Shown: positions 44,936-56,329 of the stretch, one piece after another
How positions within the stretch are numbered: the stretch's first letter is position 1
How the letters are laid out: each line of letters starts with the position of its first letter
Origin: Sepiola atlantica
Lineage: Eukaryota > Mollusca > Cephalopoda > Sepiida > Sepiolidae
Length of the DNA: 64,000 bases
NCBI GenBank assembly: GCA_963556195.1
Contig: OY744522.1
Location: 35,968,483 to 36,032,482 of the forward strand
Direction: 5' to 3'
Made by a program: the position numbers and the translations under genes
The notes under the pieces: model-generated
Told to the model about the DNA's origin: nothing
Databases searched by the model: none
What the model saw: only the letters and a program-made list of their open reading frames with translations

Positions 44936-45400
44936 AATTGCTTAAAATATCTCAATAATGGCATATATAGAAAAAGCTCGATGATCTAAGAAAGAATTTT
45001 TAAAATCTGACTAAAAAAATAGGAAGTTATGACTATTTTTGTGACTTGCGCGATTGGATATTTTTCCCTCTTTAAGACCATATGCGTTTCGTCACATTTT
45101 TTACAATAAATTTTTAGTAAAAATGTTATATCTTTATTAAAATACAAGATTAAGCAATAAAATTTGCCATATAAATGTATTTTTGTACAAGGAATCAGAA
45201 TGTGTCACTGAAAATATCCAGAAATTAATGGTTTTCAAGTAATCTGCAGTAAATGCACATAAATATGCTGCAATACCTTAAAAAATACCATGTATCTATT
45301 AAAAGAAAGAAGTTAGAAAACTCAAAGTTGAATTGTAATACATTTTATGTACAAGAAACTAAAATCTAATACTAGGACTGTTTAAAAATGAATATATTGC
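44936..45400. repeat. Repeat E, copy 1
   Basis: This matches 49,269-49,720 over its whole length in the same orientation: ATTTGCCATATAA.TGTATTT, CAAGGAATCAGAAT, AATCTGCAGTAAAT and AAATCTAATACTAG. Neither copy has coding capacity. Outside this block the flanks differ, so it is an interspersed repeat and not one large segmental duplication. Confidence 0.8.
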
Positions 45401-47192
45401 AAGATTTCTTTGGCATTATTTGCTAAATCTCCCCAAAATATGAGATTCTACTTTCTTTTTTTAAAATTTTTTTTTTAGACAATTACATGTTAACACCCCG
45501 AAAAACTTGGCAGAATAAAAGAAACAAAACCAATTATTTTAGAATTTAGAGTGGGGATTAGTTTCACATATAAATTTAATGTAAAATAATTCTTATTTCA
45601 GGTCCATTCTAGCGTTTTAGGGCAGATAATCATTTTTTTCTATGGGAGATAAAGGCAGTTTATTTTTAAGATTACAAAAAGAAAATAATGGATCAATTAA
45701 TTTTGTACTCTGACAATAATTGAAATTAATATTTTTCCTGGTTGTTTTCCAAATTTCATGACGAAATTTCCCAAAGACGAATTATGATATGTTTAAAAGA
45801 GGGGGGGGGGGGGGTAAAAAAAAAAACTGACGTAAATGTCCAAAAATTTATGCAAAATTTCATTTTTTACACAAGTAAAATAAATTTACATAGTATTTTG
45901 ATGTCATGATCTATAAATTTTAGTTTTACTGATAGTTTAAAAACAATAAATATTTATCATTTTATCATTAGTAGCAGAAATGGAACATTCAGTTTTTAAA
46001 AAATGAATAGTTTTTGGAATCGGAAATAAGGCTCAATTTTTTTATTTAATTATTCCGATTAATCGTCTCAACACTAATAGGTACAGTTAGTCTAAATGAA
46101 TAAATGCGAAAAAAATTATTTATCGCTCCTATATTACCATCAAAACAGCTTAGTGTTATTTAAATCAATAATACAACATAAGATATTAAAATATTGTATA
46201 TATCGTAGAGACGAAAGGCACAAACAACTCTTTCCATGCCTAATTTGCATAACTATTTTTTAAACACTTCATAATTAATTAATGTTTTGTGTTATTTATT
46301 CGTAATTTTATCGTTCTGTTTATTCCATATATATATGCAGTATTTTTCTCAAAATTAACAGTAATTAATTAAAATAATTTGATACAAAAAGGATAAATTA
46401 TTAAATCTTTCTTAAAATATTTGCTAGGGGAAGTAATTTAAACCAGAGAGAAAGATTGTGGCTTTACGACAGCCACGGAAAGATACATGTGCATAAGAAA
46501 TAGTTCTGAAAGGGGGGAAATTGACTGATTCCCCCCCCCCTCTCTCCCATTAGCGACGCCATATAGAGGAAGGAGAAAGCGTGTCTGACTGCTTCCTTCC
46601 GTTAGCGACAAACGTCACATTTTTTTAAATTGTTTTTAATAAAGAAAATAAAGAAAACACGCACGCACACACAGAGTGAATTGATTTCCTCTTTCTTTGT
46701 ATGTTTTGGTGATTTCATTGAAACAGTCAAAATTACCAAAATGTTAATATGCGTGGTTACAACAAACTTATGAATGAAATGTTTAAAATGTAACACTTTG
46801 GTTTTAAGTATTTCGAGTAGCAAACTTTTCGAAGCGATAGCAAGCTGGCCAAGCCAACTAGTATTACATAGAATTGAACACATACTTAAGATTCGTTTCA
46901 GCTGCATTATAGAACGCTGCTTTCAAGAAATGGTTCATCGTCTCTGTTTTAATAAAACTATCAGACAAAATCTTGTGTATCTCTGTTACTTGCGGATACA
47001 TAACTTTGATAAATACCCATACTATTATTTTATTCTTATTTACTATTAATTAAATATTTATTGATATCAAAAATAAAATAAGGGGAAACTAAAATGGATT
47101 TTAAAAATCCTATAAAAAAAAGAATTTGTAAACCTCATATTTTGCATTTTTCTCTAAGCCCTCCACCCAGGCAACTATGGGTAAATACGGTT
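45401..47192. other. No gene seen
   Basis: AT-rich DNA with a G run near 45,801. The word ATTTTAGAATTTAGAGTGGG near 45,537 is shared with about 16,830. The frames at 46,602-47,049 are not recognisable. Confidence 0.5.
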
Positions 47193-48170
47193 AGGGTGTC
47201 TCCAAGAAAATGTATGCACCTTTTGAATCGTTATAACTCGTTCAATCTCATCATCATTATCATCATCAACCGGTTTATTTGTTGAATCAGGCCACAATTA
47301 ATCCTCTGATGAGGGTGGGGCCTGATTGTCTAGTCTCGAAATCTGAGTCTTCCTCTCCACTCCTGTCTTTGGCAAGGCTTGATGGAATCCATAGGCCCTG
47401 AAGATCCACGCATCCTGGGATCTACGAAGCCCAAGACATTACCAGCAGCATTAGTGCTACTGGCACTGCCTTTCTTTTTTCCTGCTGTATTTCGACTAGA
47501 CATTGTATTTAAGGCAATTTTACGGCTGGATGCCTATCCTTTACCAACTTGAACACTTTTGGCAGTCCAAGACCTCCACCGTTCCCATCTAACTAGGGCT
47601 GATGTCGTTTCCACTTAAGCATGTACAAATGTCATACATTACCAGTGAGTTGATTATCAAGATGTTGGTGAAGTATAAAACAAGAATTCCACTTGTATGA
47701 ACAAAATAGTGACACTGATTTTAACCTGCAAACAAGATTGATAGAATAAGAATACACATTTAAAAATATTGACAATAAAATTTACAAAAACGTATAAAAT
47801 TATCTTTTAATATTAATTTATTAGGGTTAATTTCAGGATGTTCATAAATTAACCTGAACTTATACCTGAGTTTGGGTTAATTTATGAACATCGTAGAGGA
47901 AATGTTGCAGGACGTTTAAAGATCCAATGTATCATCATATGAAAGATGAAAAGAACGGGTTAGGATTCATTTTATGAACATTCTCAAATTCCCTCAAGTA
48001 CCTTTTACATTTATTGAAAGTTAATTTTCTACGTTTCTGTTAATTTTACTGTCAGTATTTTTAAATGTGTATTCTCACTCTTCTATCAATCTGGTTTGTA
48101 ACTTAAAATCAGTCAATTAAACGAGTTACAATGATTCAAAATTGTGCATACATTTTTGGGGGACACCCTG
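47193..48170. mobile_element. Terminal-inverted-repeat element, non-autonomous
   Basis: The left end AGGGTGTCTCC is followed by AAGAAAATGTATGCACC and TTTTGAATCGTTATAACTCG. The right end is its mirror: read inverted, CAGGGTGTCCCCCAAAAATG, TATGCAC and TTTTGAATCATTGTAACTCG. Terminal repeats are about 50 bp and the element about 978 bp. TA flanks the right end. No transposase is visible; the interior holds an unrelated moderately GC-rich segment (47,290-47,620) and a long AT-rich hairpin at 47,837-47,892. A Tc1/mariner-type non-autonomous element is the likeliest reading. Confidence 0.65.
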
Positions 48171-49268
48171 TATATATGTAAGTAGTAAGTTATGAAAATA
48201 TATTTATGGCAATTAAGCTTAAGCCTAATATTTTGAATTTTTCTTTAAGCCCTTCACCCGGGCAGGTTCTGAGTATGACCTTAAAAAACATCCATTTGGG
48301 AGCTGTGGAGGATGTGAAGTTGCCCCATTAGTTGCCATTGCTCCCAGGTCCACTCTGGCCCGGAGTGGTATTACCTGTAAGGGCCCCATCTATGGGTCAA
48401 ATAGAACCTACTGATGCTACCAGTTATTGACTTTCTGGCTCAAAATGCACCAAACATTGATGATTTATTGTTTATTTTTTCCTTGCAAAACTCAATCATG
48501 TTCTGCAAAATCCAAAACAAAAAAACAATTTCCCTCCCTTTTCACTCAACCAAACATCATGAATAAATACTTAAACATATTAAAAACTTTCACCAAAATG
48601 ACCAGATTCAGCATTAACTAACCCGAAAAGGGTTGATATGCCGTAAAACAAAACAACCAAATTTGGAACTCTTCTAAAAATTCAGTACAAAACGGACAAA
48701 ACAACCAAAATTGAAATTTAGGCCCTAAAACAGGGGCAACAAACCTCGAACAATTAAAAAATACCAAAGCTTTCAACTAATATGCCTATAAATGACTCAC
48801 TGCTTTAAGGCTCAAATGAAGGATATTCCCTTCCACATTCATGGCATGAAATGACCCTTGAGGGTTGATGTGCCATTAAGCAACATCTTACTTTACCTTC
48901 CACTCGGGCAACTACGGGTAATACGTTTAGTGTATATATATATATATATAGTAAGCAAAGTTCATTTACTTTCCAAAAGCCAAGATTTCTTTATTTTTCT
49001 TACAAAACATTTTTTTAAACAGGTACATTTCAGTTCAAATTATTTTACGAATCTTTTCACTTCAAGTAAACCAAACAAAATTATATCAATATTGGGTCTG
49101 TTCACCTCCAGTTCGTCAGAAAAGTACATAAAAAGTTCTTAATTTGAAAAAATTATACAACGTATTGTGATATGATAGATAAATGCTCAGAAGAAAAACT
49201 TTGAACTCACGTGCGACCCTAAGAGGTTGTCAAACCACAAAATGTAAAATAAAATACACATGATAAAA
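48171..49268. other. No gene seen
   Basis: It holds one unpaired copy of the arm seen at 39,565, short segments resembling 47,130-47,190 (near 48,226 and 48,889) and a TA run near 48,934. No supported coding sequence. Confidence 0.5.
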
Positions 49269-49720
49269 CTAAAATTACTCAATAATTGCATACATAGAAA
49301 GAGCTTGATTATGTAAGAGAATATTTTTTTTTAAATTACATCTGACTAAAAATAAAGAAATGATTACTATTTCCATGTCTCGCTCGGTTAAATATTTATT
49401 CTCGCTTTAAGACCATATGCATTTTATCACATTTTTGACATTATTGTTTCAGTAAAACTGTTATATCTTAGTTAAAACACTGGGCAATGAAATTTGCCAT
49501 ATAAGTGTATTTTTGTGCAAGGAATCAGAATACACCGTTGAAAATCGCCAGAAATTAATTTTTTCCAACTAATCTGCAGTAAATTGGCATAAATCTGCTG
49601 CAGTAGCTTAAAAAAAAATACCATGTATCCTTAAAAAAGGAGTTAGAGAACTCAAAGTAGAATTGTAATGTATTTTATGTAGAAGAAACCGAAATCTAAT
49701 ACTAGTACTGTTTAAAAATA
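49269..49720. repeat. Repeat E, copy 2
   Basis: The counterpart of 44,936-45,400. Small indels and substitutions are spread evenly along it. Confidence 0.8.
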
Positions 49721-50042
49721 AATACAAGATTTTCCAAATGTTTTGCATAAATTATAGGTTCTGCACAGTTCTATTTCAAGATTTAAAACAAAAAGAAAAT
49801 GGCTCAATTTTCATCATCATTATATTTTGAACATGAAATTACATTTGAATATTCAAACACAGGTAAATGAAAGTATGTAACTTTACAAGAATCAAGACGG
49901 ACAAAATAAATAAGTTTTATTTAAAAACAACTCGTGTCACCCAATCCAATAAAAAGAAGTGACCTTTGAAAAAGTAACAAGTATTTTTTGCTCACCTATT
50001 TAAATATCAACACTTTTTGCTAAAGTTGACACTTTTTTTCAT

Positions 50043-50155
50043 TTGTTTAGGAGCTCAAACGAACCATAATACTCAACTTTTATCCATAAACTTTAATTCT
50101 AACTAGAAATTACTTTATATTTGCCAGTTTAAAGACTTCTAAATTACTTTCGAAT
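50043..50155. repeat. Repeat D, diverged half copy
   Basis: TTTAGGAGCTCAAACGAACC, ATAATACT, ACTTTAATT and AGAAATTACTT followed by GCCAGTTTAAAG follow the order of the left arm of the MITE at 21,941-22,288. Confidence 0.65.
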
Positions 50156-50640
50156 CTCTAAGTTAATGACATAAACATTGTATCAAATATATTTTTTATT
50201 CATGTTTATTATTATTTTCTTGGAAAATACTTATCTATTATCCCCCTAAATACTTTGCCAATTTGTTTTTTCTTCATATTATAAGGTGGATTATACCAAA
50301 TTATATTTCGTTTTCTGTTACTTTTATTATTATTTAATACTTTATTATTATTGTATCCGCTGTTTTTCAAGGCTTGTTTCATATTTCTTGTTTTGGTTAA
50401 ATATTCATATTACTGGATTTTGTAGATATTTTATAGCTTATTGAAATAGGGATTTGTTTGAAAACTGCTGAGATGGGGTCTGATTGGAATGTTTATTCTT
50501 AATCTATTATTAATGTTATATATATATATATATATAATATCCGAAAATGTTCCAAATTGCAAGCTCAATGAAGTTGTATTACAAGCTTGAGCATATATAT
50601 TTTATAGTTCTTCTTTCGTTTGCTTCACAGCATCTCACTG
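50156..50640. other. No gene seen
   Basis: AT-rich DNA with a TA run at about 50,516-50,536, directly beyond the 3' end of the Jockey-like LINE. Confidence 0.5.
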
Positions 50641-53600
50641 TTAGATCACCAGCTCGGTTGAGAAAAGCCATGCTAATGTTTTGTTGTCTAGCGCAGCTAT
50701 GCCGGCTTCGCCGTTGGGTGGTCGATATTTAAGGCATGACTCGATGATGTGGTCTACTGTCTGTTCAGAGTGACCACAGTCGCAGACAGCCAGGTCCCTG
50801 AGTCCCCATCCTTTCATGGTCACGGCGAAACGGCCGACACCTGTCCTGAGGCGGTTGAGCATTGTCCACTGCCGGCAAGGGAGGTCCATGCCTGGTAGGT
50901 TATCCGGGTCCTCCACAAATCTGTGCAACCTTGATTTATCTGCTGCCTGCCATTCCTCCGTCCAGCAACGTTTCAGCCAGATTTGTTTTGTGACGTCACC
51001 GGGTGTTGAAAGCAGGAGCTGGTGGGCATGCTCCGAGAATGGGCGTTGTGACTTCAGGCAAGCTCGTAGAGGGGTCTCTGTGGTGAGCTTGTGGAGAAGG
51101 TGGGCCTCATCGATGGTGGCTTTTCTTGACAGTGCAAGGACAGCCGCCTTACGGCGCAGGGTTGGTGGTGCGATGCCGGTGAGTATCGGTACTTGATTGA
51201 TTGGTGTGGCGCGCAAGCAGCCAGACTGTGTGTAAGGGGATGTTAAACGTTACGTCCAGCTTCTTGGTGTGGGAGCTCCTGCACCATGCTGGGGAGCAGT
51301 ACTCAGCGGCGGAGAAGACCAATGCCTGGGTAGATATGCGCAGTGTCTTTGTTGAGGCACCCCAGGTGGTACCAGCTAGGCGGCATATTAGAGCGACACG
51401 GGCCGATGTCTTGGCAGACAGGTTTTCCAGGTGTTGCCGGAACGTCAGCATGCGATCAAGCTTGACCCCGAGGTATGTCGGGGCAGCCTGGAACTGGAGT
51501 CTTTTGTTGTCAACTATGATGTTAAGTTCGTGGATTGACTCTCGGTTGTTTAGATGGTATGCGGTGGACGTGGTCTTGGCCACAGAGAGCTTAAGGCGCC
51601 AGATTGTCAGGTGGCTTGACAGGGTGTTCATAGCAGCCGTAAGCCCCAGTTTGATCGTCTCCCAGCTCTTGTTGGACAGAAGGATGGCTAGGTCGTCAAC
51701 GTATCCATATTTCTTGGACAGCGTCTCTGGGAGGTCGTAGATGTAAATGTTAAACAGCATTGGGCAAGTACAGAGCCTTGTGGGACACCATTTTTGAGCC
51801 GTCGAGCCTGCTGTGTTGGCCGTTGCTGGTGTGAAGGGTGAAGCTGCGGTTGGTCAGCATTTCCATGATGAAGTCCGCCATGTGTCGGTCCGGGATTGTC
51901 CGTAGGAGCTTTAGGTGGAGTCCACGGAGCCAGACAGTATCATACGCTGCTGTGAGATCAAGGAGAACGACGCCTGCCTTTTCACCTCGTTGGAAGGAAT
52001 CCTCGATATCTTGGGTGAGGAAGGGTTACCTGGTTCACGGTGGACCTTCCGTGGCGGAAGCCAGCTTGCTCTTTTGGCAGTATTGGGTTGATTATTGGAT
52101 CAAGGCGCGCATGGAGGAGACACTCCATGATCTTGTATGGTACGCAGAGGAGAGCGATGGGGCGATATCCCTTTGGGTCATCCAGCGGCTTGTTGGGTTT
52201 ATCACCATATCTTCTGGAGCTTGGATGTGCTGAAGCAGAGGGAGCAAAAAGATCGAAGCCACTCTGTGGCCTTGCTACCCTGGTGAAGCATCAACTCAGG
52301 ATGTATGTTGTCGGTCCCAGCTGCTTTGTGTGGCTTTAGGTGTTTGATAGCCGATTTGATCTCGTCCTTGGTGAAGTCTCCAGAGAGGTTGGCATCAGCA
52401 CTGGGAGCCCTGCGTAGGTCGTTCATTTTGCTGATAGTCTTCCTGGTGAACTCCTTGTCGGGATTGGGGAACCTCCCGTTGATGATCAGCTGCGCTGCAA
52501 TGGCGTTGGCAGTAATGGGGCACGGTTTTGGTTTTGTTGCCTGGCCTGTCAGCTTGTTGATGGCTGGAGTGGGTGAAGTCGATTGATTCGATGGTCTCGG
52601 TCCACCTCTCTCTCCGTTTGTTGTTGAGGCGGGTCATGAGGTCTGTGGCAGCTCTGGCCCTCTCGGCCTTGGTTTTGGCCTCATTGTGGGTGTGCAGGAG
52701 TTTCTCGCACTTTTCGTCCCAGCAGGGTACATAGTTCTTTCGGTCTCCCCATGGGACGTGTTTCTTGACGGCGGCAGTCAACATCGTGCAGTTGGCCTCG
52801 TCTATATTGGACGTGGTAGGCACTGTCAATAATTCGGCTGCAGTGTTGGTACTGCACGTGAATTCCGACCAGTTGGCCTTGTGGAAGTTCCACCTCCAGA
52901 CTGGTTTCCTGTCCGTCGGCTGGACGAACGATAGTATTTTGATAAGTGACTAACGATGTTGTGAACGGGGGAATCGGTCCAAGACGCGTCATCCAGGGAC
53001 TTTGACAAAAGCCAAGTCTGGGTTGGTCTCGGTATTTCAGCGCCTTGAGGCAAATGAGTGGGGCTCCTTCGGGTCGAACAGGAGCACGGCGTCTACTGTG
53101 GATGCCCAGTCTGCCAGGTACGCGCCGTCTGGGTTGGTGATCTTATAGCCCCAGTCAGTGTTCCAGCAATTGAAGTCACCTGCATACACAGCAGGGGCTG
53201 GGGCATCTGGCAGCGAGCCTGGTTGTAGTTTTCTTGGTGGTGGCTTGTAGACGTTTACGATAGTCGTCTCCTGCACTTTAGTGACGGTCCACTCAACCTC
53301 GGCATTGGGGGCGCACTTACCAGCTGGTGACCAGGGTACGTCGTCTGATGAAGGTTGCTAGGCCGTGGTTTCTGCTCTTGGTGTGACTGGCTAGTGTGTA
53401 CCTGTGGAGTTTCAGGATGGTGTCATTTTCCTTGTGAGTCTCCTGCAGGAGCACGACGGTTGCCTTGGTGTTTGTGGCAAGCTTCTCTAGGATGTCAAGC
53501 TTGGCGGTGGTGAGGCCTTCGAAGTTGAGCTGTATGATGGCGAGTTTTTGGCGGATAGGTCCGCCTGTCTTAAAATGGGTGCATGTTGCCTCGGACATTG

Positions 53601-53712
53601 GGGTCACTGAGAGCAGTGTACAGTCATTGGTTTCGCCGTTGTTAGCGGGCGTAGGGGTCCGTTGAGAGCAGTGTAAAGGTCGCTGGAAGCGGTCTAAAGT
53701 CATTAGTTTCAC
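50641..53712 (-). pseudogene. Jockey-like LINE ORF2, nearly full length, frameshifted
   Basis: Reading the minus strand from 53,712 gives an APE endonuclease (LAIIQLNFEGLTTAK, VVLLQETHKEN, then AGDFNCWNTDWGY near 53,160). A linker follows with HVPWGDRKNYVPCWDEKCE and RRERWTETIESIDFTHSS, then the RT: DEIKSAIKHLKPHKAAGTDN near 52,350, LLDLTAAYDTVW (motif A) near 51,950, and after a one-base frameshift near 51,765 the YVDDLAIL motif C segment. The tail has a CDCGHSEQTVDHIIESC zinc motif and stops near 50,641. All domains survive in order, but at least four frameshifts break it. No ORF1 is recognisable upstream. Confidence 0.85.
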
Positions 53713-53784
53713 TGTTGTTAGCAGGTACTTATGGAGGAAGCCACGAAAAGCTGACTTTATCTCCTCTGACTTTATAGTTGCATT

Positions 53785-54188
53785 CCAATGACTATAAGAA
53801 CAATCAATCCATAACCTTCATCTGTTCTTTTAATTTCTTTATCTTCATATTTTCTTTCTTTTTTTTATGAAAATTTCTCCAGACAAGGCATGAAGGAGCT
53901 AAAAAAAATACTACTTCAAGGTCAAAAACATCCAACGATAAGTGCTAGATGGATAGATTCCGACCCAGAAAACAACAATTCTTTCTCCTTTGTCATAAAC
54001 ATCGCACATGGAATGTGAGGACTAAATGACAAAGAGAAGCGAGAGTTACGAAACTTCCGAAAATAAGCCCAAGATCCAATTTCTACTCTCTTATATCGTC
54101 GAGCAATGGTGGTTGTTTGACGATATATGAAGATAAAGAAATGGAAAGAACAGATGAAAGTTATGGATTGATTGTCATTGGAATAAGA
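53785..54188. repeat. Inverted-repeat element beside the LINE
   Basis: The arm CATTCCAATGAC then CAATCAATCCATAAC, TTCATCTGTTCTTT and TTTCTTTATCTTCATAT (53,785-53,852) is mirrored at 54,118-54,188. The interior is about 265 bp with no coding capacity. Confidence 0.7.
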
Positions 54189-54429
54189 ATTTTATTTACA
54201 AAATCCGGACTGTTTTCCTTTTGATTATATATACATAACATTTTGCTTGTTAAACCGTGATAATTTTTCAGGAATTTCAAAGTTAACCCCTCATTTAATC
54301 TGCCAAGATAACTTTCAAATATTGACTTTATTGAAATAAATCTTTAAAAAAAAGATCTACATACTTGCCTCTGACTTTGGCAAAGTTAGAAACAAAAAAG
54401 GTTGTTTTTTTTTACTGTGAAGAATCCAG

Positions 54430-54660
54430 CTACACTAGACTAGGAGGATGACTGCATTTTGCTGAGTCCAGAAATAAATCCCAGCTTGAAGACCAAACTT
54501 TGAGATTATCTTGAAGTTGATCATACCTGTTTTCAGGTGATACCAGCTTCCCATCGTCCACAAAAAGTAGTACTTTTTCGGTCAAGTCATCTAGCAGATC
54601 ATTGACATAGAGGCGAAACAGAACCGGACCAAGGTGAGATCCTTGAGGCACTCTACTGTA
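54430..54660 (-). pseudogene. LINE RT fragment with motif C
   Basis: The minus-strand frame reads VPQGSHLGPVLFRLYVNDLL, then LLFVDDGKLVSPENRYDQLQ and LKVWSSSWDLFLDSAKCSH. This is RT motifs B' to D of a CR1/Jockey-type LINE. It is cut at both ends (about 75 codons remain). The style matches the tail fragment at 6,828-7,311. Confidence 0.8.
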
Positions 54661-55670
54661 TACGCTCGCCTTTGTAGAAATGATTCACAAGCAAAAATGT
54701 GCTATCATTGTTCACCATGCAAGAAAAGCCAAAGAAATTTCGATTTCAGTCATTTTTATGATGACAAAAAAATATGCGATGATTTGCTAAAAAATTTCAC
54801 ATGGATCCATCAATAAAACAGTTGGGATTTCGCTAATTAGCAAAAAATTCATCCGTGGTGTTGAGCAAAGAATTTATCGTAACAACTACCTGCATGCCAA
54901 GTTTTAAAAAATAACAGGTGTTTTTGTAAATTATCATATAACAAAAAAACTTTTATTGTTTAAAACCGAACCAGAACATCTGCAGTAACCTGCTGATTTC
55001 AAATGTGCCTTTGATTTGCTCATCGATCAACTGACAAAAAACGTTTATTATGTTACACTGTTAAAAGTAATAGCCATTTGGATCTTACTGCGACTGACCA
55101 CCTAATCGTGCAAAATTTCCCACACTAACTCCATCCCATCGTGTTCCCCAATATCTCCACCCCCTCCTCTCGATCGTTGGAATGAATGAAATTGACTTTG
55201 ATGGTAAATTAATTTGCAAATTTCTTTTCCATTCTCATCATACATTCCACTGTTACCCTAAACCAGCAAGGCGTTTTTTTTGTTTGTTTGTTTGTTTTTT
55301 TGTGTTTTTTTTTTTTTCAGGGATGTAAGTTGTCCACTTTGTATTAGAATTCTGCTTTTTTATAATTCAGAAAAGGCGGAATTCCGCTTTTTTCTTTTTC
55401 TTTCTTTCGGGCCAAATCATTAGAGCTTAATGTCCTTATTTTCCCCCATTTGGCTTAATTTTATTTATTTCTTCCTTTCCTTTCATGGTTTTTCTCTATC
55501 CCTCTTCCGCATATTGCAGATTATCACCTTTCGCCCCAGATTATACTTTTTTTAGGCAATTATGAGTGAACACCCATATTCCCTAGGTTGGGAAATTAGT
55601 GCCCCCATCCCTAGGTTGGGAAATTCATCTCGCTTTCAGATTTCTTTGCCATTGGTCACTTAATTCCCTG
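54661..55670. other. Upstream intron sequence of the MEP-1-like gene
   Basis: No coding feature. A duplicated CCCTAGGTTGGGAAATT word lies at about 55,580-55,627, and a GGAATTCCGC foldback near 55,378. I read this as intron because the downstream exon starts at an acceptor, but no upstream exon or donor could be identified. Confidence 0.4.
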
Positions 55671-56263
55671 TTTTCTTTTTTTATTTCCTAATTTTTTTTT
55701 TCTCTTTTTATTTCCTAATTTTTTTTTTCTCTTTTTATTTCCTAATTTTTTTTTTCTCTTTTTATTTCCTAATTTTTCTTTTCTCTTTTATTTCCTAATT
55801 TTTTTTTCTCTTTTATTTCCTAATTTTTTTTCTCTCTTTTTATTTCCTAATTTTTTTTTCTCTCTTTTTATTTCCTAATTTTTTTTTCTCTTTTTATTTC
55901 CTTTTTTTTTTTCTCTTTTTATTTCCTATTTTTTTTTCTCTTTTTATTTCCTAATTTTTTTTTCTCTTTTTATTTTCTAATTTTTTTTTTCTCTTTTTAT
56001 TTCCTAATTTTTTTTCTTTATTTTTTTTTCCTAATTTTTTTTCTTTCTTTTATTTCCTATTTTTATTTCTCTTTTTATTTCCTAATTTTTTTTTCTCTTT
56101 TTATTTCCTAATTTTTCTTTTTCTCTTTTTATTTCCTAATTTTTCTCTTTTTATTTCCTAATTTTTCTTTTTTTATTTCCTAATTTTTCTTTTTCTCTTT
56201 TTATTTCCTAATTTTTTTTTTTCTCTTTTTATTTCCTAATTTTTCTTTTTCTCTTTTATTTTC
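55671..56263 (+). repeat. G-free tandem array of branch-point/polypyrimidine units
   Basis: About 22 units of 24-28 bp with the consensus TTTCCTAATTTTTTTTTCTC plus TTTTTA. Most keep TCCTAAT, which fits the metazoan branch-point consensus YNYTRAY, followed by a pyrimidine run. There is not one G between 55,671 and 56,264, so no AG competes with the acceptor at 56,264-56,265. The array is therefore an expanded 3' splice-site region of the last intron before the MEP-1-like exon. Confidence 0.9.
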
Positions 56264-56265
56264 AG
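56264..56265 (+). promoter_or_regulatory. 3' splice acceptor of the MEP-1-like coding exon
   Basis: CTCTTTTATTTTCAG followed by GCTGC is a strong acceptor: a long pyrimidine tract, CAG, and no AG upstream for almost 600 nt. The exon would begin at 56,266, 64 bases before the start codon. Confidence 0.8.
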
Positions 56266-56293
56266 GCTGCTTCAAGTTTTGATATTGATCAGC

Positions 56294-56317
56294 ATGCAAA
56301 GAAGTTGTGCAGATTAA
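56294..56317 (+). CDS. Seven-codon upstream ORF
   Basis: An ATG at 56,294 opens a 7-codon frame ending in TAA at 56,315. It lies in the same phase as the main start at 56,330, so its TAA also rules out an N-terminal extension of the main protein. Its context (AGCATGC) is weaker than that of the main start; it could modestly reduce initiation downstream. Confidence 0.3.
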   Translation: MQRSCAD

Positions 56318-56329
56318 AACTTAATCGGA

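Noticed and set aside
51201..52586. Plus-strand frames of 93-179 codons
   Set aside because: They lie opposite the Jockey-like LINE ORF2, whose minus-strand reading gives recognisable endonuclease and RT motifs.
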